A stretch of 64,000 bases of DNA from Termitomyces sp. T153 (GCA_018296165.2 JACKQL020000016.1:806001-870000); one strand, 5' to 3'; positions 46,344-59,018 are shown, counted from the stretch's first letter. Translations and numbers: made by a program. Notes: generated by a model from the letters alone, not told the origin.

Positions 46344-47053
46344 CACTTGAATACTTTTTAGATCTATAGTAGGACAAATGAACACAACTCATTCTGCCAA
46401 AAAATATGCTAATCTGACAACCACAACCTTGGTCATGAGAAAATTTCCAAAGTTATAGAAAAAAACCATGTTGAATTACAGCACAACTATTTCACAATGT
46501 ATTGCATTTGTTCTGCCCTCAAAGTTATGCATTATAAAATTTGTGCAAGACTACAAAAATTTACATGACTTGTCATTTCTTGATAAATTGTGAGAATTCA
46601 ATTAAGAGGCATCCACAGGAACTTGCCAAAATAGGATGTAGCAGAGTCTAGCAGCCACTACATTTTTTTTGACCCATGCTGGGAGGCATATGGACCAGCA
46701 TGTAATAGCTGTAATAACTAAAAACAGTTACAGTACTACATACATACACCTTTCTGCATACATATTTTTTTTGATATTTTCTCTGTGTTTTTTGGGAATT
46801 GAGCCTACATTGAGCAATCAAGCATTGAATACTGGTCTGAATTGGTTGCCAAGGCCTAAAACAACACAAAAAATTTGCAATTGTTACAGTCAACAGTTGA
46901 GATGATAAATTCAAAGAAAGACTAAGTGGTGAGTATGCCTGTCACATGAGAATAATAATTCTATTGAAACTACTTTTTTAGGATTCTTTTTTGATAATGA
47001 TATGTTTTTACTCATGTTCATGTGAGGGATTTTGAATTTGAAACATACAATGT
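46344..47053. other. CG-poor sequence, no gene recognised
   Basis: AT-rich with no convincing frame. The minus frame at 46648-46914 and the plus frame at 46669-46905 overlap and show no domain. Confidence 0.5.
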
Positions 47054-47277
47054 TGTAATGGTGTGCTCCTGATATTGGGCACTTATTATACTTTAATAAA
47101 ACATTAACTATATGATCATGATTAATAGTGTCAGCTGACACTATCTATCTAATATAACTACAATTATGTAAGACAGACTTGCCTTACTGTTGTACATTCA
47201 CATAGCCACCTCAATTGATTAGTTTTGACTTATGCATGGTGTGCTGTTAGTGCAAATCCTGTAATGGCAACATCACA
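47054..47277 (+). repeat. Solo LTR (224 bp) of the family at 2354-2574
   Basis: Begins TGTAATGG and ends CATCACA. It shares ATTGGGCA, TACAATTATGTAAG, CTTGCCTTACT and GTGTGCTGT with the LTR at 2354-2574. No internal element is attached. Confidence 0.65.
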
Positions 47278-47315
47278 TTTTTAAGTGAAACCAGCTTTGA
47301 CTCCTGGGAAAAACT

Positions 47316-47481
47316 GTACCAAACTTTCAAAAAAAACTGCCCCAATTTTTCATACTTTTTGAAAGATAACATTTGCATGAAAGATTGGAAGTACCTAAAA
47401 TTTTGATTGAATTATGTAAAATACTATGGCATTGTAGCTACAGATCACACCTATGCTTATGTAATTTGAATTGAAATTGTA
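47316..47481 (+). repeat. Solo, diverged TIR of the Tc1/mariner family
   Basis: TTTCAAAAAAAACTGCCCC, then TTTTTGAAAGATAACATTTG, CATGAAAGATTGGAAGTA and ATACTATGGCATTGTAGC correspond to 44715-44825. The outermost bases are altered. Confidence 0.75.
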
Positions 47482-47509
47482 GATTTGGCTGTGTTATGTC
47501 TTTGGCATA

Positions 47510-48290
47510 TTCAGTTTCATGCTCATCCTGAGTATAACAAAGAATAAGATGTAGATATATTTCATGCTGATAGCTACACATAATGCCTTGCAAATGGGTG
47601 TGTGATGTACATACTATCTACAATCTACTGCAATAGGAGAGTGTAAAGTACAAAACAATTTGGTGTCTTTTCCACAACTGAGAAATTGAAACCCCCCGGC
47701 ATAGGGGGAAAATGACAGAATGTGAGATCAGTACAATCATGAATTGATTTGAGATGAGTGGTGTTGCATGAATGTGTGATCATATAAGGAAAAGTGAATA
47801 TGTTACATGCAAGGAAAATTGTAATAAGTAATCTAGGTCAAAGTTTATAAGAAATTTTACTCAGTATATCATCAAGGTATGGGTGGGAGGGCAAAAAAAG
47901 TTGCATGTCAACTTGGATACATGTCTTATTGATGACAGTTTGCAGTTGAACTTCAGTCATCATGCCACATTATGTGTCAAAATACAACCTTCATTCACCT
48001 GCCTCTTCTTTTGAAGGACACCATTTTGTGCTAGCTTCAGGTGTGACAAAGAATAAGATGTAAATACATTCTTGGAAATGAGTATAAGATGTATGTACTA
48101 TCTATGATCTACTGTATTAGGAGAGCATAATGTACAAAATAACTTGGTGTCTTCTCCATGCCAAGAAATTGAAATGCCTACGAGGAGGCTAACAATGAAG
48201 AAGCAGGATGAAAAATAACACCATGTACCCCATCCAAGGCTAACATCTATCCCAATGTGAAATAATGGGCTGCAGAAGTTTGACATACAT
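47510..48290. repeat. Copy 2 of the unidentified dispersed repeat (compare 28838-29560)
   Basis: Shares, in order, AACAAAGAATAAGATGTAGA, CCTTGCAAATGGGTG, TGGTGTCTTTTCCA, GAAACCCCCCGGCATAGGG, GTTGCATGTC, CACCATTTTGTGCTAG, the second CAAAGAATAAGATG block and CACCATGTACCCCATCCA with copy 1. Confidence 0.7.
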
Positions 48291-49796
48291 GAGTGCTATG
48301 ATTTCAAGGGAATGCTAATACTAGAGAAAGGAATCTGAAGTCCAACAGCCCAACATTTTAACAATATTGGGGGGCACTCCCATTAGAAGCAACAAGGTGG
48401 TACTGCTTATTTGAAAACAATGGCTGCTAATTTGAGGAAATCCAGTATTCAACAGTATTGGTACCACTTATGTGATCTATCCAGTCTGTTCTACCATATA
48501 CCCTATGTGCAAGGATGCAAGTTCTTGTATCTATACAACTACAGCTCCTACAGTCATACCATCAAACTTGCTCTGTCTGTATGATGATTATGAATTGCTT
48601 TCAACTCAATTTTGGGGTAATTTCATGGTAGAAGAACATGCAAAGTTTAATGAAGCTCTTTACCTTCCATCAACACAAACTGCTGTGCAGGAGTGCACTA
48701 TACATTGCTCCCTTATCTGGAATAGGACAGCCAGTTGTTTGCTGTCGAGCAAAATACAATACTTATATTGTGAAGAAGACATCAGAGGAAGATGCAGATG
48801 ACCTCAAATCTATGTTTCTATTGGCTGAAGGTGCATGAGTTATGATCACTTGAAATTTGTGGACTTCGAAATGTCTTCTCAATTTTTCAGGAAAATTGTT
48901 GATTTCCCATAGATCAACGTGAATAGTACCAAGGTATGATCAGAAAGAGTTAGTATTGGCCTCAAGCTTCCTGCTGTGGTTTTTTGAATGTCCAGGATAC
49001 ACTGTCAAGGTTGAGTAGTGGTAAAAATAGTATATCATTGAGTCAAAATTCCACAAGGCCCTCCAACTCCAGGATGGCATGACAGTGTAAAATCATCATG
49101 GGTTCCTGTTCCTTTTGTCATTGCCTCTTGGGAAGACAAATCAGGACATCAGCTTTCTGTCCACAGTTGACTTGACATTGGCTTGGGCAATTACCATCCA
49201 CAAGAGCCAGGAACTTACTCTTCAAGATGTCACAATTGATGTTGGATCTCAAGATTCCTCATCTGAACTAACATTTTCTGCCATATCTTGAGTTGGAATT
49301 AGCTTTCTGGACGCCATTTGGAACTGGGTGGCTTCAACATGGTGAGAAGACAGATTCAATGAAAATGTTATTAAAGACAATGCCAGACATTGTCATGCAT
49401 CTGGCTTTACACTTAATACTTATGGAATGGATGTTAGTGAGTATGTATCAGTTACCTTTCACTGGACTTGACATTGTGGGGTTATTCAAATACAGCAAGC
49501 TCTCCATTCGGTGGACCGGGCACTCGCATACAAACATACTTATATTACACTTTCTCTGTAATTACCGGGCTGTGATTATATCAAATTGACCCTGCCCTAT
49601 TGACTCCCAACCCACCGACCAGGTTGGTATGATCTGGTCAAAAGAAGGAGAATGATTCACCTAGGAACGCGAAGCCAGAGCCCCTTCCAGTTCAAAGTTC
49701 TACACTCAAGAAGTAATTACACTGGCCGACTACTACTTACCAAACATAAGATACAAGATATACATCAATCTCTCCTTCCTTCCGCCCTGATTTCTA
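48291..49796. other. CG-poor sequence then 3' flank of the Sae2/CtIP gene
   Basis: Frames at 48472-48801 and 48638-48838 (plus) contain a PLSGIGQPVV and EEDADDLKSMFLLAEGA-like stretch that looks like an old coding relic of unknown family. CG returns after about 49.5 kb. Confidence 0.4.
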
Positions 49797-52756
49797 TCAC
49801 ACCCTTCGCCTCCACCTTCCGTCCCCCCTTCCTCTGTCCCTCCCACTCTCAACCTCCCTCTCAACCTCCTCTTTCTTCTTCCTATGCATCTCCCTCGCCA
49901 TTTCATTAATCTCCTCCGCCTCCTGGGTGTCTGGGAACCCAATGTTCCAGTACCCAGGCGGTGTCTTGGGCCGTTCCCAGTGGTGTCGGTGCCGCGAGAT
50001 CGCTTGACGGTGAGATACGATTTCATTTTCTTTGTCGTTGTCATATTGACGAGTGAAGGTGTTGCTGCGGTGGGAGTTTGAATTCGCGCTCAGGTTTTCA
50101 GACTTGGATTTGGAAGCGGAGGCGGATTTGGAGCCTGAGCCGTGGCGTGGACAAGGACGGGGCGACGATTTGACGGGAGTGGAGAGTGGAGAGCGCCATA
50201 GGGGTGCTTGGAGCCGTTCCGGAAGGGGACCGACGGCTTCGTAATACTAGAAAGTCTATCAGCCTCACTTCGAATTTCGAAAGAAGCAAAATAGAAACAC
50301 ACATCACGACAACACTCACAATCCCCTGCCTCCATCCGCTTCCTATCCCTCTTTCCCCTTACAACCTGGTCATACTGGAAATCAAATCCCTCGTTCCGGG
50401 AAGGATCAATCTCGAATTGGGCATTAATAGTCGTGCTATCCTTAGGCCTGCCGGTGAAAAATCATGAGCATATGTACGAACAGGAACAAGAACAGCAGAA
50501 AATGAGAGGCTTACGCGGCAGCATTTTTACCGTACCTCCCCCGCCCCTTATACACCGAGTAGTCTTCGATGCCCCTCGGAGCCGTCGGAGGAGGGTTAGC
50601 AGGCGTCGACGAGGGTACCTCAATATCCACATCCGGATGTCTTTCTCTTTGCTTACCCTTCCTCTCTTTCTCTTTCTCCTTCTCGTTCCTCTCCTCAACC
50701 GTCACGGACGATTTCGGTTCAAGAAGCGTCGTCACCTGATTTTCATCACCCTCCTCCTCATCAACTCTCATCACCTTCCTCGCCCGTGAACTCTCCTCAT
50801 CTCGGCTTGACACCACCCTTCGATTGCGCGGAAACGCGGGTTTGGCAGGAAGGTTGGGTTCAGGTTGAGTTTGTGCTGCTGGAATTTGATATTGTACGAG
50901 TGAAACTTTAGCCGGTCGCGTAGGACACGGCGTCGGGTCGAGGAATGGGAGTGAAAACACTATAGGAAAGGTTTAGAAATATCAGTAAACAAATTTAGTG
51001 GCCAGGAAAACAAGAGGAACACGCACTTTGACTTTGAGAATCCGGTTCTGTTTCGGACGATAAGATCGGTGCTGGGGAAGTGGGTATAATGGGTATCCCG
51101 GACCTCGTCTGTGATGGTGATGAGGGCATGATGATTCGTGCAGCGGCGGGGATGACGTTGTTCTCGACGACTGAAAATCGCTCAAAAGAGGGTTATGATT
51201 CAGAAGCGACAGAGAAGCTTACCCTGTGAATCATCTTCTGTCTCTGACGACGCCCCATCCTGTTGTCTTACAAGTGGAAGCGGAGATAACCTTGAAGACG
51301 CATTCAACCGCTTGCCGATATCAATATGACTGAAAGACGTACTCAGTTTCATTTTCTTGCCTGACGTGGATACTTGTGCTTCGAGGGCGGGGGATGGTAA
51401 TGGGCTCGAAGACGAGTGGCTTTCTTGAGGAAGAGGAAGGGAGGGCGCCGTTGGAAAGGGGAATGGTAGGTGATGAGAAAGGCACTTTTGTTTGGCACAC
51501 AGAGTCAAGGAGTTTATTACCAAGAGGTTTAGAAGCCGTTCCGACCACAGTCGGCGATGAACGAGGCAAAGTAGTCACATCTGCGGGACTAGGGGAGGAA
51601 GGCGGGTCTGAATTCTGATGATTCCGGAATATTGGTTCTTGAGGCTTTGGAAGTAGGGAACGCGATAATGCACCTTCGTTGAAGAGGTTAGGGGATGAAG
51701 AGGGCGGCTTGGGATGAGCCACAGCATCTAAAAGTTTATTTCGTAGGGAAGGGATACGATTAGCTGTCGAATGCGAGTGTGCGGGCGTGGGTGGCGGGGG
51801 AGTTTGGTTCTCCTTGTTCTCAAGCCCGCCCAGAGGCGGCGGCTTGGGGAACGGGGAAGATGTAGGAACTGTTTCGAGAGGATGTGCATGAGAATAACCA
51901 TAGAAGTTAAACAAGAGTCGTACCACTGCCCGCCTCAATCTCCTTGAATATCCTCTTCTTCATCTCAAGACTTTTCTTGAACCTCCTCTTCTTCTCTTCC
52001 TCACTCATGCCTTCCTTATCCTCTTCTGCCTGCTTATCGTCATCAAATATCCACTCTTTCACCTTCTTCCACCGCGCATAGTCGAGCTTGTACCGCTCAG
52101 CAGCGCGTTCTTTCACGCCTAGAAGGTCGTCGTACCGATCTTGGAGTTGTGCGAGTTCTTGTTCGAGGCGAGAGATCGTGCCTGCTGCTGAAGACACAGT
52201 AGTTCTTTTAGAAATCATGTCAATCAGTAGTCAGTAAAATACATGCGATAACTTACTTGTTTTCACGATCCTGACGCGTCTGATTCGCTTCCAGAATACC
52301 TATTCGCTCCAAGAGAGTTTGATTCTCAGTCTGGAGCTTATCAAACTCTTCACTATTCCTATGACACGAAGCGTCAAAGCTGAAATTGATAATAGAAATG
52401 CCTACTTACCTCTCCTTCCCTTCTAGCACCCTGAGGCGTTCTCTCAACCCCTCATTAACCCTCCTCACCTCGCCTAGCTCCTCCTCCAGCCTCACAACCC
52501 GCTCCAAACGTTCCCGATACGATACTTCTTGCCCCGCGACATCTATAGCCATCTGCGCCTCGAATACATCGCGGAACCCGAGCGACTGCGCGAGCGTGTT
52601 TCCCCGGTGTTGTGCTTCGTAGTGCCGCTTGAGGCTCTCATTGTTCGCGTGTTGGAGGCGTGCGATCTTTTGATCTTTCTGAGAGAGTTCGCGTTGGTGT
52701 AAAGTGAGGAGGAGGGCGTCGCGTGGGCGGTCTGTTTTGCTGGAGAAGGGTTCCAT
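49797..52756 (-). CDS. Sae2/Ctp1/CtIP homologue (DNA double-strand break end-resection cofactor)
   Basis: Exons (minus): 52756-52410, 52358-52257, 52204-51924, 51868-51521, 51423-51223, 51170-51027, 50959-50515, 50447-50303 and 50246-49797. They sum to 2463 nt with one open frame (820 aa). Residues 1-250 are mostly coiled coil (heptad-rich KDQKIARLQHANNESLKRHY, then RLEQELAQLQDRYDDLLGVK), as needed for oligomerisation. A long disordered Ser/Pro middle follows, with acidic-basic KEKEKERKGKQRER. The C-terminus is diagnostic: CECC zinc motif (about 666-669) and SRHRHHWERPKTPPGYWNIG with GFPDTQE (about 755-780), the Sae2 domain core. Relatives activate the Mre11-Rad50 nuclease at broken ends when phosphorylated; an SSETEDDSQ stretch and SQ/TP sites are visible. 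It is nuclear. It sits 292 bp from the next gene on the same strand. The fifth intron (51424-51520) is discussed in the findings. Confidence 0.9.
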
Positions 52757-53047
52757 TTAGTTTACGGCATGGGACTTGATTGGGATGATGGTGGTAGAAC
52801 GCGGAGAAAGAGGCTGTTTATTTGGTGATGATTTGGCGGTCCCAATGCGGCTTGCAACATACTTAGGTGAAGTGATATTTGTATTGCCTTGGATCAACAG
52901 GTACACAGTGATTATACAAATACTAGAAACTAAGTTACAGGGAGGCTGAGCAGAGTTCCATTATATTCAGAAACACTGACGAACGGCATGGAAGAATTTA
53001 TGGTACTTGCACGAGCCTCCTGATTACCACCAGTCTCGGTGACGGAC
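52757..53047. promoter_or_regulatory. Short gap between the Sae2/CtIP gene and the membrane-DUF6699 gene
   Basis: Both neighbours are on the minus strand, so this 291-bp stretch holds the promoter of the Sae2/CtIP gene and the 3' UTR of the upstream gene. No clear box stands out. Confidence 0.4.
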
Positions 53048-55185
53048 TCAGACTGTCTTCATCTCCCATAGCCCATCCTCATTTCTCTCAAGCCCCACAA
53101 AGAGCGTATTATCCTCCAAGTAATCCACCCTCCTAATCCTGATCCCTTCCTGAGTCTCTTCCTCATCTCCGCGCGTCCTCAATTGATATGCCTTCGCAAT
53201 CCTCTCCCTCACCTCACTCCCCAGCTCTGCATTAAAATAATCTCTCGAGCTAATCTGCGACTGCAGTGCGGAGTACATCTGCATAATTACATCTTCCACC
53301 ATGATGCCATTATCCACCGTTTTGTGCACGTCAATGTACCATGGGAGGAGAGGGTGGAACAACCGCATGCGGTCGATGGGGGGGTCCGTCGCGAGCTGGG
53401 CCAGGTCGATGTGATTGTATGGACGCCCGAGATGTGGGAAGGTAAGAATTTGGGGGTGTGCTTGAAAGCGCAGGTCGTACATGACACGATAATCGGAGGG
53501 CTCGTAAAAGAGTGTTCCGTGAATTATGCGTTGGATTGGGTCTTTGCAGAGTGAGGACCAGATATCAATCCTTGTCCAAAGATAGATAATCAAACAAAAA
53601 TTACCTTCAACGTTCGACCTACGCCTCCGAAGCCTCGGAATAAACGTCTTAGGTGCCTCATAATCCGACCTCCAATCGTCCGGTTGTCTTGCAAGACCAT
53701 GAGAATCGGGGCGCATGCTATGCCGATTCATCGATGCATCACTCTCAAATATTTTTTGAGTGGGGAGCTCGCCCTTCTCATCAGTAGTATGCATGGGTGG
53801 TATAAGTTCGTCAGGTTGTTCGGCCGACTGAGGATATAGTCTTTCTGGATTTACGATCGGTTGTGGGGTTGGAGGATTATCTTGGTGATTTTCTTTCTGT
53901 TGGTTCTTTTTCCATTCGTAAAGTGTGCTTTTCCACTTTTCGTCCATTACATGTCCATACCGACGGAACTCGCAGATGACGAGACATAGGTAGATGAGAC
54001 CTAACCCAAGGGTACAAGTAACAGCGATGCGAGGCCCAAGTGCAGTGAGCGGTTTGATTTGAGTTACAACATCTTCGGTTGTCCCAGTACGCCAGACAAA
54101 AATCATGACACAGATTAGATACAATATGAAAGACCTGTGGAGGATCGTTTGAGCTGAGTACCAAGGCAGCAAGGGATCCTCTTACCACGAAAACCATATG
54201 CCGGGCAACGCAAGCAGTACCCAGATGTTCCACCAAATGCACATTGTTGTTCTCTGCGCTTGCTAGAAACATGACACCTGGGTTAGGAACAAGTCTTGCC
54301 GAATACAATTTCGATTTTTCCGACCTCTGCCCATTCTACCACTTTACGAGTTCTGCGGATTGTATTGAACCTGATGATATAGATAGAGCCGTACAGAAGG
54401 CTCATAAGGGAGCACACAAGTGCCAGGAGGGCGGAGTATCGAATGTAAGGGTCCGTTCCAGCACCGTCGACTTGAAGTGTCGTGAGGATCGCACTATTTA
54501 CCGTGGGCGTGAGCTACTGCGGAACTTTGAAAATGCACTCACGCCGATAGCAATACTGAAATGATATTTAGAGTTTCCCACTCCCTGACCAGAGAGGTAA
54601 CGAAGTATTCCCATGACTTGATGAGATGATCGATGACTCCAGAATCAGTACCCCAAGGTCTGAGAGTAACCGGAATGGGGATCGGGTCAAGGGACGTTCC
54701 CTCTGTTCTCTCGACATCTATGTTTCCCGCAACACTGACCATTGTCTTCTGCTGGATCTCCGGCTTGCTTCGTTGGACTTCCTGAAAGACCTCATTGACG
54801 CGCGAAACATAAAGCATTGGCAGGTTGAGTAAAAAAGCCAAGTAGATCCCTCGCGCCAGCGTATCAAGAAGTAAGGTCAAAATGGACCTTGATCTGGGGA
54901 TATCGGTGTGGGGTGTGGGGAGGCCACTTGATGGGGCGTGAGTAGGATATCGCCAGCCGGCGCCAGCAGCCCAGGGCGAGGATGATGGTGGGGGCGGTGC
55001 CCAGCTAGGGCTGGATAGAAATCAGTGAGAAACGCGGTGAAAAGTGATTGTGCGTACTTGACCTGTACTACGCCCGGGATAGGGTTGTATCCTCTTTGTG
55101 GCTCGAAATGCGTGTTAGGAGGCGAAGATATGACGAAGCCACCACCGCGGCCGGAACGGTCGGCGAGTGGAGGCGTCACATCCAT
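53048..55185 (-). CDS. Multi-span membrane protein with C-terminal DUF6699 domain
   Basis: Exons (minus): 55185-55058, 55010-54557, 54513-54325, 54262-54186 and 54134-53048. They sum to 1935 nt and one open frame (644 aa). The first 90 residues are Pro/Gly-rich. Hydrophobic helices follow: IYLAFLLNLPMLYV (about 105-125), LLALVCSLMSLLYGSIYIIR (about 215-235), WNIWVLLALPGIWFSWSFIL (about 265-290) and ALGPRIAVTCTLGLGLIYLCLV (about 310-335). A charged, disordered stretch then leads to DUF6699 (about 470-640: FPHLGRPYNHIDLAQLATDP, LPWYIDVHKT, VRERIAKAYQLR, VDYLEDNTLFVGLERNEDGL). The membrane part (YGSIYIIRFNTIRR, WAEQAQRTTMCIWWNIWVLL) matches a common uncharacterised basidiomycete family. The C-terminal domain is predicted to face the cytosol. 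The fourth intron has a CTAG acceptor. Function is unknown. Confidence 0.85.
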
Positions 55186-56029
55186 CTTGATCGAGAAAAA
55201 CGAGCGAGAGGTCGATAGAGGAGACCAGAATTCAACATTCAACCTCAGTCAAGACAGGCTATGGGATCTAATTTTCCGTCAGTAACCATCAAATTTGGTC
55301 GAATCTGAAAGTCCGAGAATTGAGATGTTTTTAATCTAAATTTGGAACACCAGGCATACGCATCATGATGAGATAGATAGTTGAAATGAGAATTCAGATG
55401 ACTGCGAATTTGATCAATATTTACGGTATAGATCCCTTAGATATTGGAGGCTTACGTCTCTATATCTATGGATATCTCAAATTTGGTATTTTTTGGCTAC
55501 TGTGGAGGGATGCAACAGATACTCCGATGGGAGGCGGGGTTCCTTGTCCTTGTTGATGGGAGGGTCGTTTCTGAACTATGATATGAAACGTGACAGACCT
55601 GTGATTCCTTTCAAACTTTAGGACTCCGCGTCATGGATTGCAAAAAGATAATAAGGTTGCCTTGCTGTTTTTTAAATTTTGTCACGCAAATCCTTCCCTC
55701 ATCGTTGGAAGCTTGCCTCTGCTGCTTCCAGGCGTGTAGCGTCCCTAAATCATGACAGATCGATACACCTGATCTTGACAGAGTAATGCTGAATACCTGA
55801 CGGTATCCAAAATCAAAATTTCAGATTTTTTTATCGGATAACGCACGTGACTGCGAAACCCTGGATGAGGATTCCGACAGGGATAAACCATCTCAATAAT
55901 TGCTCTCTAGGGCGACCAACTTGCTTTCTTATGAGGGGGAAATCATTTATTTCTAACCACGTACTTCGAGTGACCTGATCATCTCCCTACCAAAAATTCA
56001 AAACCAGTGTGAAGACAAGACCGAATTTG
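55186..56029. other. Intergenic region upstream of the membrane-DUF6699 gene
   Basis: CG is present to about 55.9 kb. No frame longer than a few dozen codons is convincing. It is probably the 5' regulatory region, followed by the start of repeat DNA. Confidence 0.45.
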
Positions 56030-56460
56030 AACTAATGTGGACAATAAAGTAAAATGCAAGTAAAGTCAAGGAACATGATCATGATGTATGCATAAAAAAG
56101 CAAGTGAAGTCAAGGAAGATGGCTAGGATGTATGCATAAACATATTCATGAAACATTGAGATTTTTGAGCAATAATTAGCAAGATGAGCATTATCAGGTG
56201 TGGGTGAGTGAGAAAGCATGTATCTTATGAATGACAGTTCGAAGTTACAATGTTAACCATCCATTGTCATGCTGCATCACACATCAAAATTCATTCATCC
56301 ACCTCTCCTTCTTAAGGGTGTCATTTCATGCTAGTTCCAGGCCTGACAATAGAGAAATATCATGTGCATTAGTCCTCATAGCTACACAATCATTTGAGAC
56401 TGGGTGTAAGATGAACATACTACTTATGGTCAACTGGAATAAGAGAGCATAGTAAGCATG
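56030..56460. repeat. Partial copy 3 of the unidentified dispersed repeat
   Basis: Shares GCTAGTTCCAGGCCTGACAA, CTCATAGCTACACA, GGGTGTAAGATG and AAGAGAGCATAGTA-like landmarks with copies at 28.8 kb and 47.5 kb, preceded by TGTCATGCTGCATCACAC and CACCTCTCCTTCTTAAGG. Confidence 0.6.
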
Positions 56461-58453
56461 ATCAACTGTGGGGTTATAAGTCTGCTGAATGGAGGCATGG
56501 GATGAGAGTGGAACATGTCTTGGACTGAGTAATGCAGTCACATGTCCTTACACTTCTTGGAACCAAACTCCTGCTATCTCCTGCATGCATACCTTCATCA
56601 TGATACTCTCCTATGATCGATCTTCTTTCATTCTGCATTCTTAACTCCTTGTTTCAAATGTTCCTTATGTCTCCTTGCCTAAACTGGTTGTTCCTCTCCT
56701 CAACACATCTCATGTATAGCTTGAGGGTTCCAACAGATTCCACTTGCCCTTGCCCTCAAACACACTCTCAGTGGGTTCACCTCTTGTGTCCTTGCTCAGA
56801 TCCTCTGGGGATGACCTTGCCAAAGAGGGTGAGGATCTAGCCTATGACAATGACTCAGACAAGAATCCCCTGGACTCTTCATGGGACAATGGTGGAGATT
56901 CACTAACCATGTTACTTCTGCAATCAAACTTTCCCCAACAACTTTCTCCAGAAACTCCAACTATGGCTATTCCAGCCTGTGCACCAGTTGCCTCTGATGC
57001 TATCACTACGTTAAACCCCCTCCAAAACAGACCTTTGGCTAGTTTGTCAAACTGACCTAGCCAAACTTAGCCAAAGTTAGTAAGTGATCCAAACTACTAA
57101 ATCTTGACAAAAGCTGTGCAGGTGGGTAAAACTCTGGGCAGCCAGCAAATCACAATTAGCCAATCCATCAGCTAGTTTGGATGAACAATGGTCCATTTGA
57201 GACTCTCATGGATTTGTCTAGATGGCCTGATTTCATTCAGATCATTGGATAGGCAGACTTGGCAATACTTCTGCATCTCCGTCTGTCTATACAAGTCTTA
57301 ATATAATGATTCAAAGCTTCAGACTATATAGTTGTGATATACTGATGGACATTTTCTGAAAAAACTGGCACAGTGTGAGTTACAGGTGTCACAAATGTTG
57401 CAAATGTGGACAGCTATTTGTTCTCAGCCACTAATATTGACTCAATCACTATTCAGAGATCTAGAATATCAATAGTCAAAACAGTGTCAATGTTGTTCAC
57501 ATGTATGGTGAGGATTTAAGTATCTTCTCAGTTGCACAATGATCCAGTTGCAAAAAAACTGACAAATGAATATTACTTAATAATCATCATGATCATGATA
57601 GGTGAGTTCATCATTTTGTATTGAGTATTGGAGACTTCTCTGACATTGATATACTAACCACCAGCTGGACCTGCTCAAACCTTGCCTGAAAACACTCTGA
57701 ATATACCATCTAGAGGCATCTAAACAAAGTGACATTGCCTAGGTGTGTTTGCCTCTGTCTACATTTGTCTAGCTGCCTAGACAGAATTTATTTATATCAG
57801 CTTTCACACAGTCAACATTTGCTAAATGGACCATCTTTCTGGACAAGCCATCACAACATGCTTAGGTGCCTGTTCAGATCTGGCCCCAGTCTTGCACAGC
57901 TAGACAAACCCCACAACAGGCAGCAGTTTAATGTAGTGTATCTCTTCCTCCATGGCTCCTAGGCTATCAGCTCCTACCCTTGCCAAACTTGTCAGAGCTA
58001 TCCCTTTCAGCCCCACATGTAACCTTCCTCTGACTCTGCACCAACCTATACACTTCCTCAGTTGATCTCCTGGCTCTCAGACCTCCATGCTCCTCATGCC
58101 AATGGGGCAGAACACCTCTTCCTCTCCTACACAGCCAGTACAGGCAGCTCAGCACCACTTAGACAATCACCCTTTCTGCTTCCCATCTGGGCAGGTCTTG
58201 GCTTGAAAAGTGGATATCTTTCTGCACCATGCTCATCTTCAGGACCTTTCCCCATTACTCTTCAATTCCACCTTGCCTAGCACCACCTCCATCAGACTGC
58301 ATAAACATCTCCCATACAGCTCTGCAAGGTCCACTACAGACCTTTGCAGCTGGCATTGAACAGCATATTCCCCAGGCATGCAATCTGGCCACCTCCTTTG
58401 GTCAAGATCCAGTGCCTATTACTGGGCCTGTGGTCTTCCTGGGCACTTCCATG
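56461..58453. other. CG-poor sequence, no gene recognised
   Basis: Open frames (56744-57055 plus, 57729-57962 plus, 58062-58280 plus) show no family motif. The position next to the Gypsy LTR suggests element-derived sequence. Confidence 0.5.
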
Positions 58454-58849
58454 TGTAAGGGCAACCTCTGGAGGTTGTGGCTCAATCACACAACTGGCAG
58501 AGAGAGATTCAAAGTCTATTCAGCATCTACAAGAAGTTCTAGAGTTCTAGCTATTCACCTGGCAGAGGGAGATTTAAAGAGAACAAGTCTAAGAATTTCC
58601 AATGCCAGTGTTTGGAAAATTTATGCTAGAGCTTCTGGAAGAAATACTCAACAACAACCAAATCTGGAATCCAACTCAAAAGCAGAAATCCATTGCAAAT
58701 GGCCTTGATTTTCAGACTCACAGCACATGACCTCATACAAGTATAACCAAAGGATAGCCATTGGTCAAAGATACTTGTGACCCAAAGATGGGAGGTCTAA
58801 AATGAGTGGCAGGCTCAGAATAAAGGAAACAATCCAGGAGTCTGGCACA
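58454..58849 (-). repeat. Gypsy-family LTR, minus orientation (3' LTR of the adjacent minus-strand pol)
   Basis: The reverse complement begins TGTGCCAGACTCC and ends CCCTTACA, and matches the LTRs at 13.8, 18.3 and 40.9 kb. It is preceded, in element orientation, by a purine tract AAAGGGGGAGGTGAT (58850-58864) and the end of pol. Confidence 0.82.
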
Positions 58850-59018
58850 ATCACCTCCCCCTTTAGCATGTGGCATCTTGACACACTGGGTAGAAAAAGT
58901 TGTGGATTGCTTGGTAAGCTGCTGAAATGGAGTAGATGCCTCAAATTGCTCTTGGTACACTGGGGTGCCTGTGATAGAAGTCCTAAATCAGGGCTGCCTG
59001 TGGTTTCTAAGGGATGTC

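Noticed and set aside
48472..48838. Two overlapping plus-strand frames as a gene
   Set aside because: They lie in CG-poor sequence in different frames without start, splice or domain evidence; they look like a relic of an unknown element.
51321..51938. 205-codon minus frame read straight through intron 5 of the Sae2/CtIP gene
   Set aside because: Reading through ends in a stop and puts all later exons, including the Sae2 domain, out of frame. A spliced model closes exactly. It remains possible that some transcripts retain it.
53183..53554. 123-codon plus-strand frame
   Set aside because: It is antisense to the DUF6699 domain of the membrane-protein gene, whose frame closes over five exons.
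53590..53640. Apparent GTAATT...ACAAG intron inside the last exon of the membrane-DUF6699 gene
   Set aside because: It would be only 34 nt and its removal breaks the frame; the unspliced reading closes over the whole gene.
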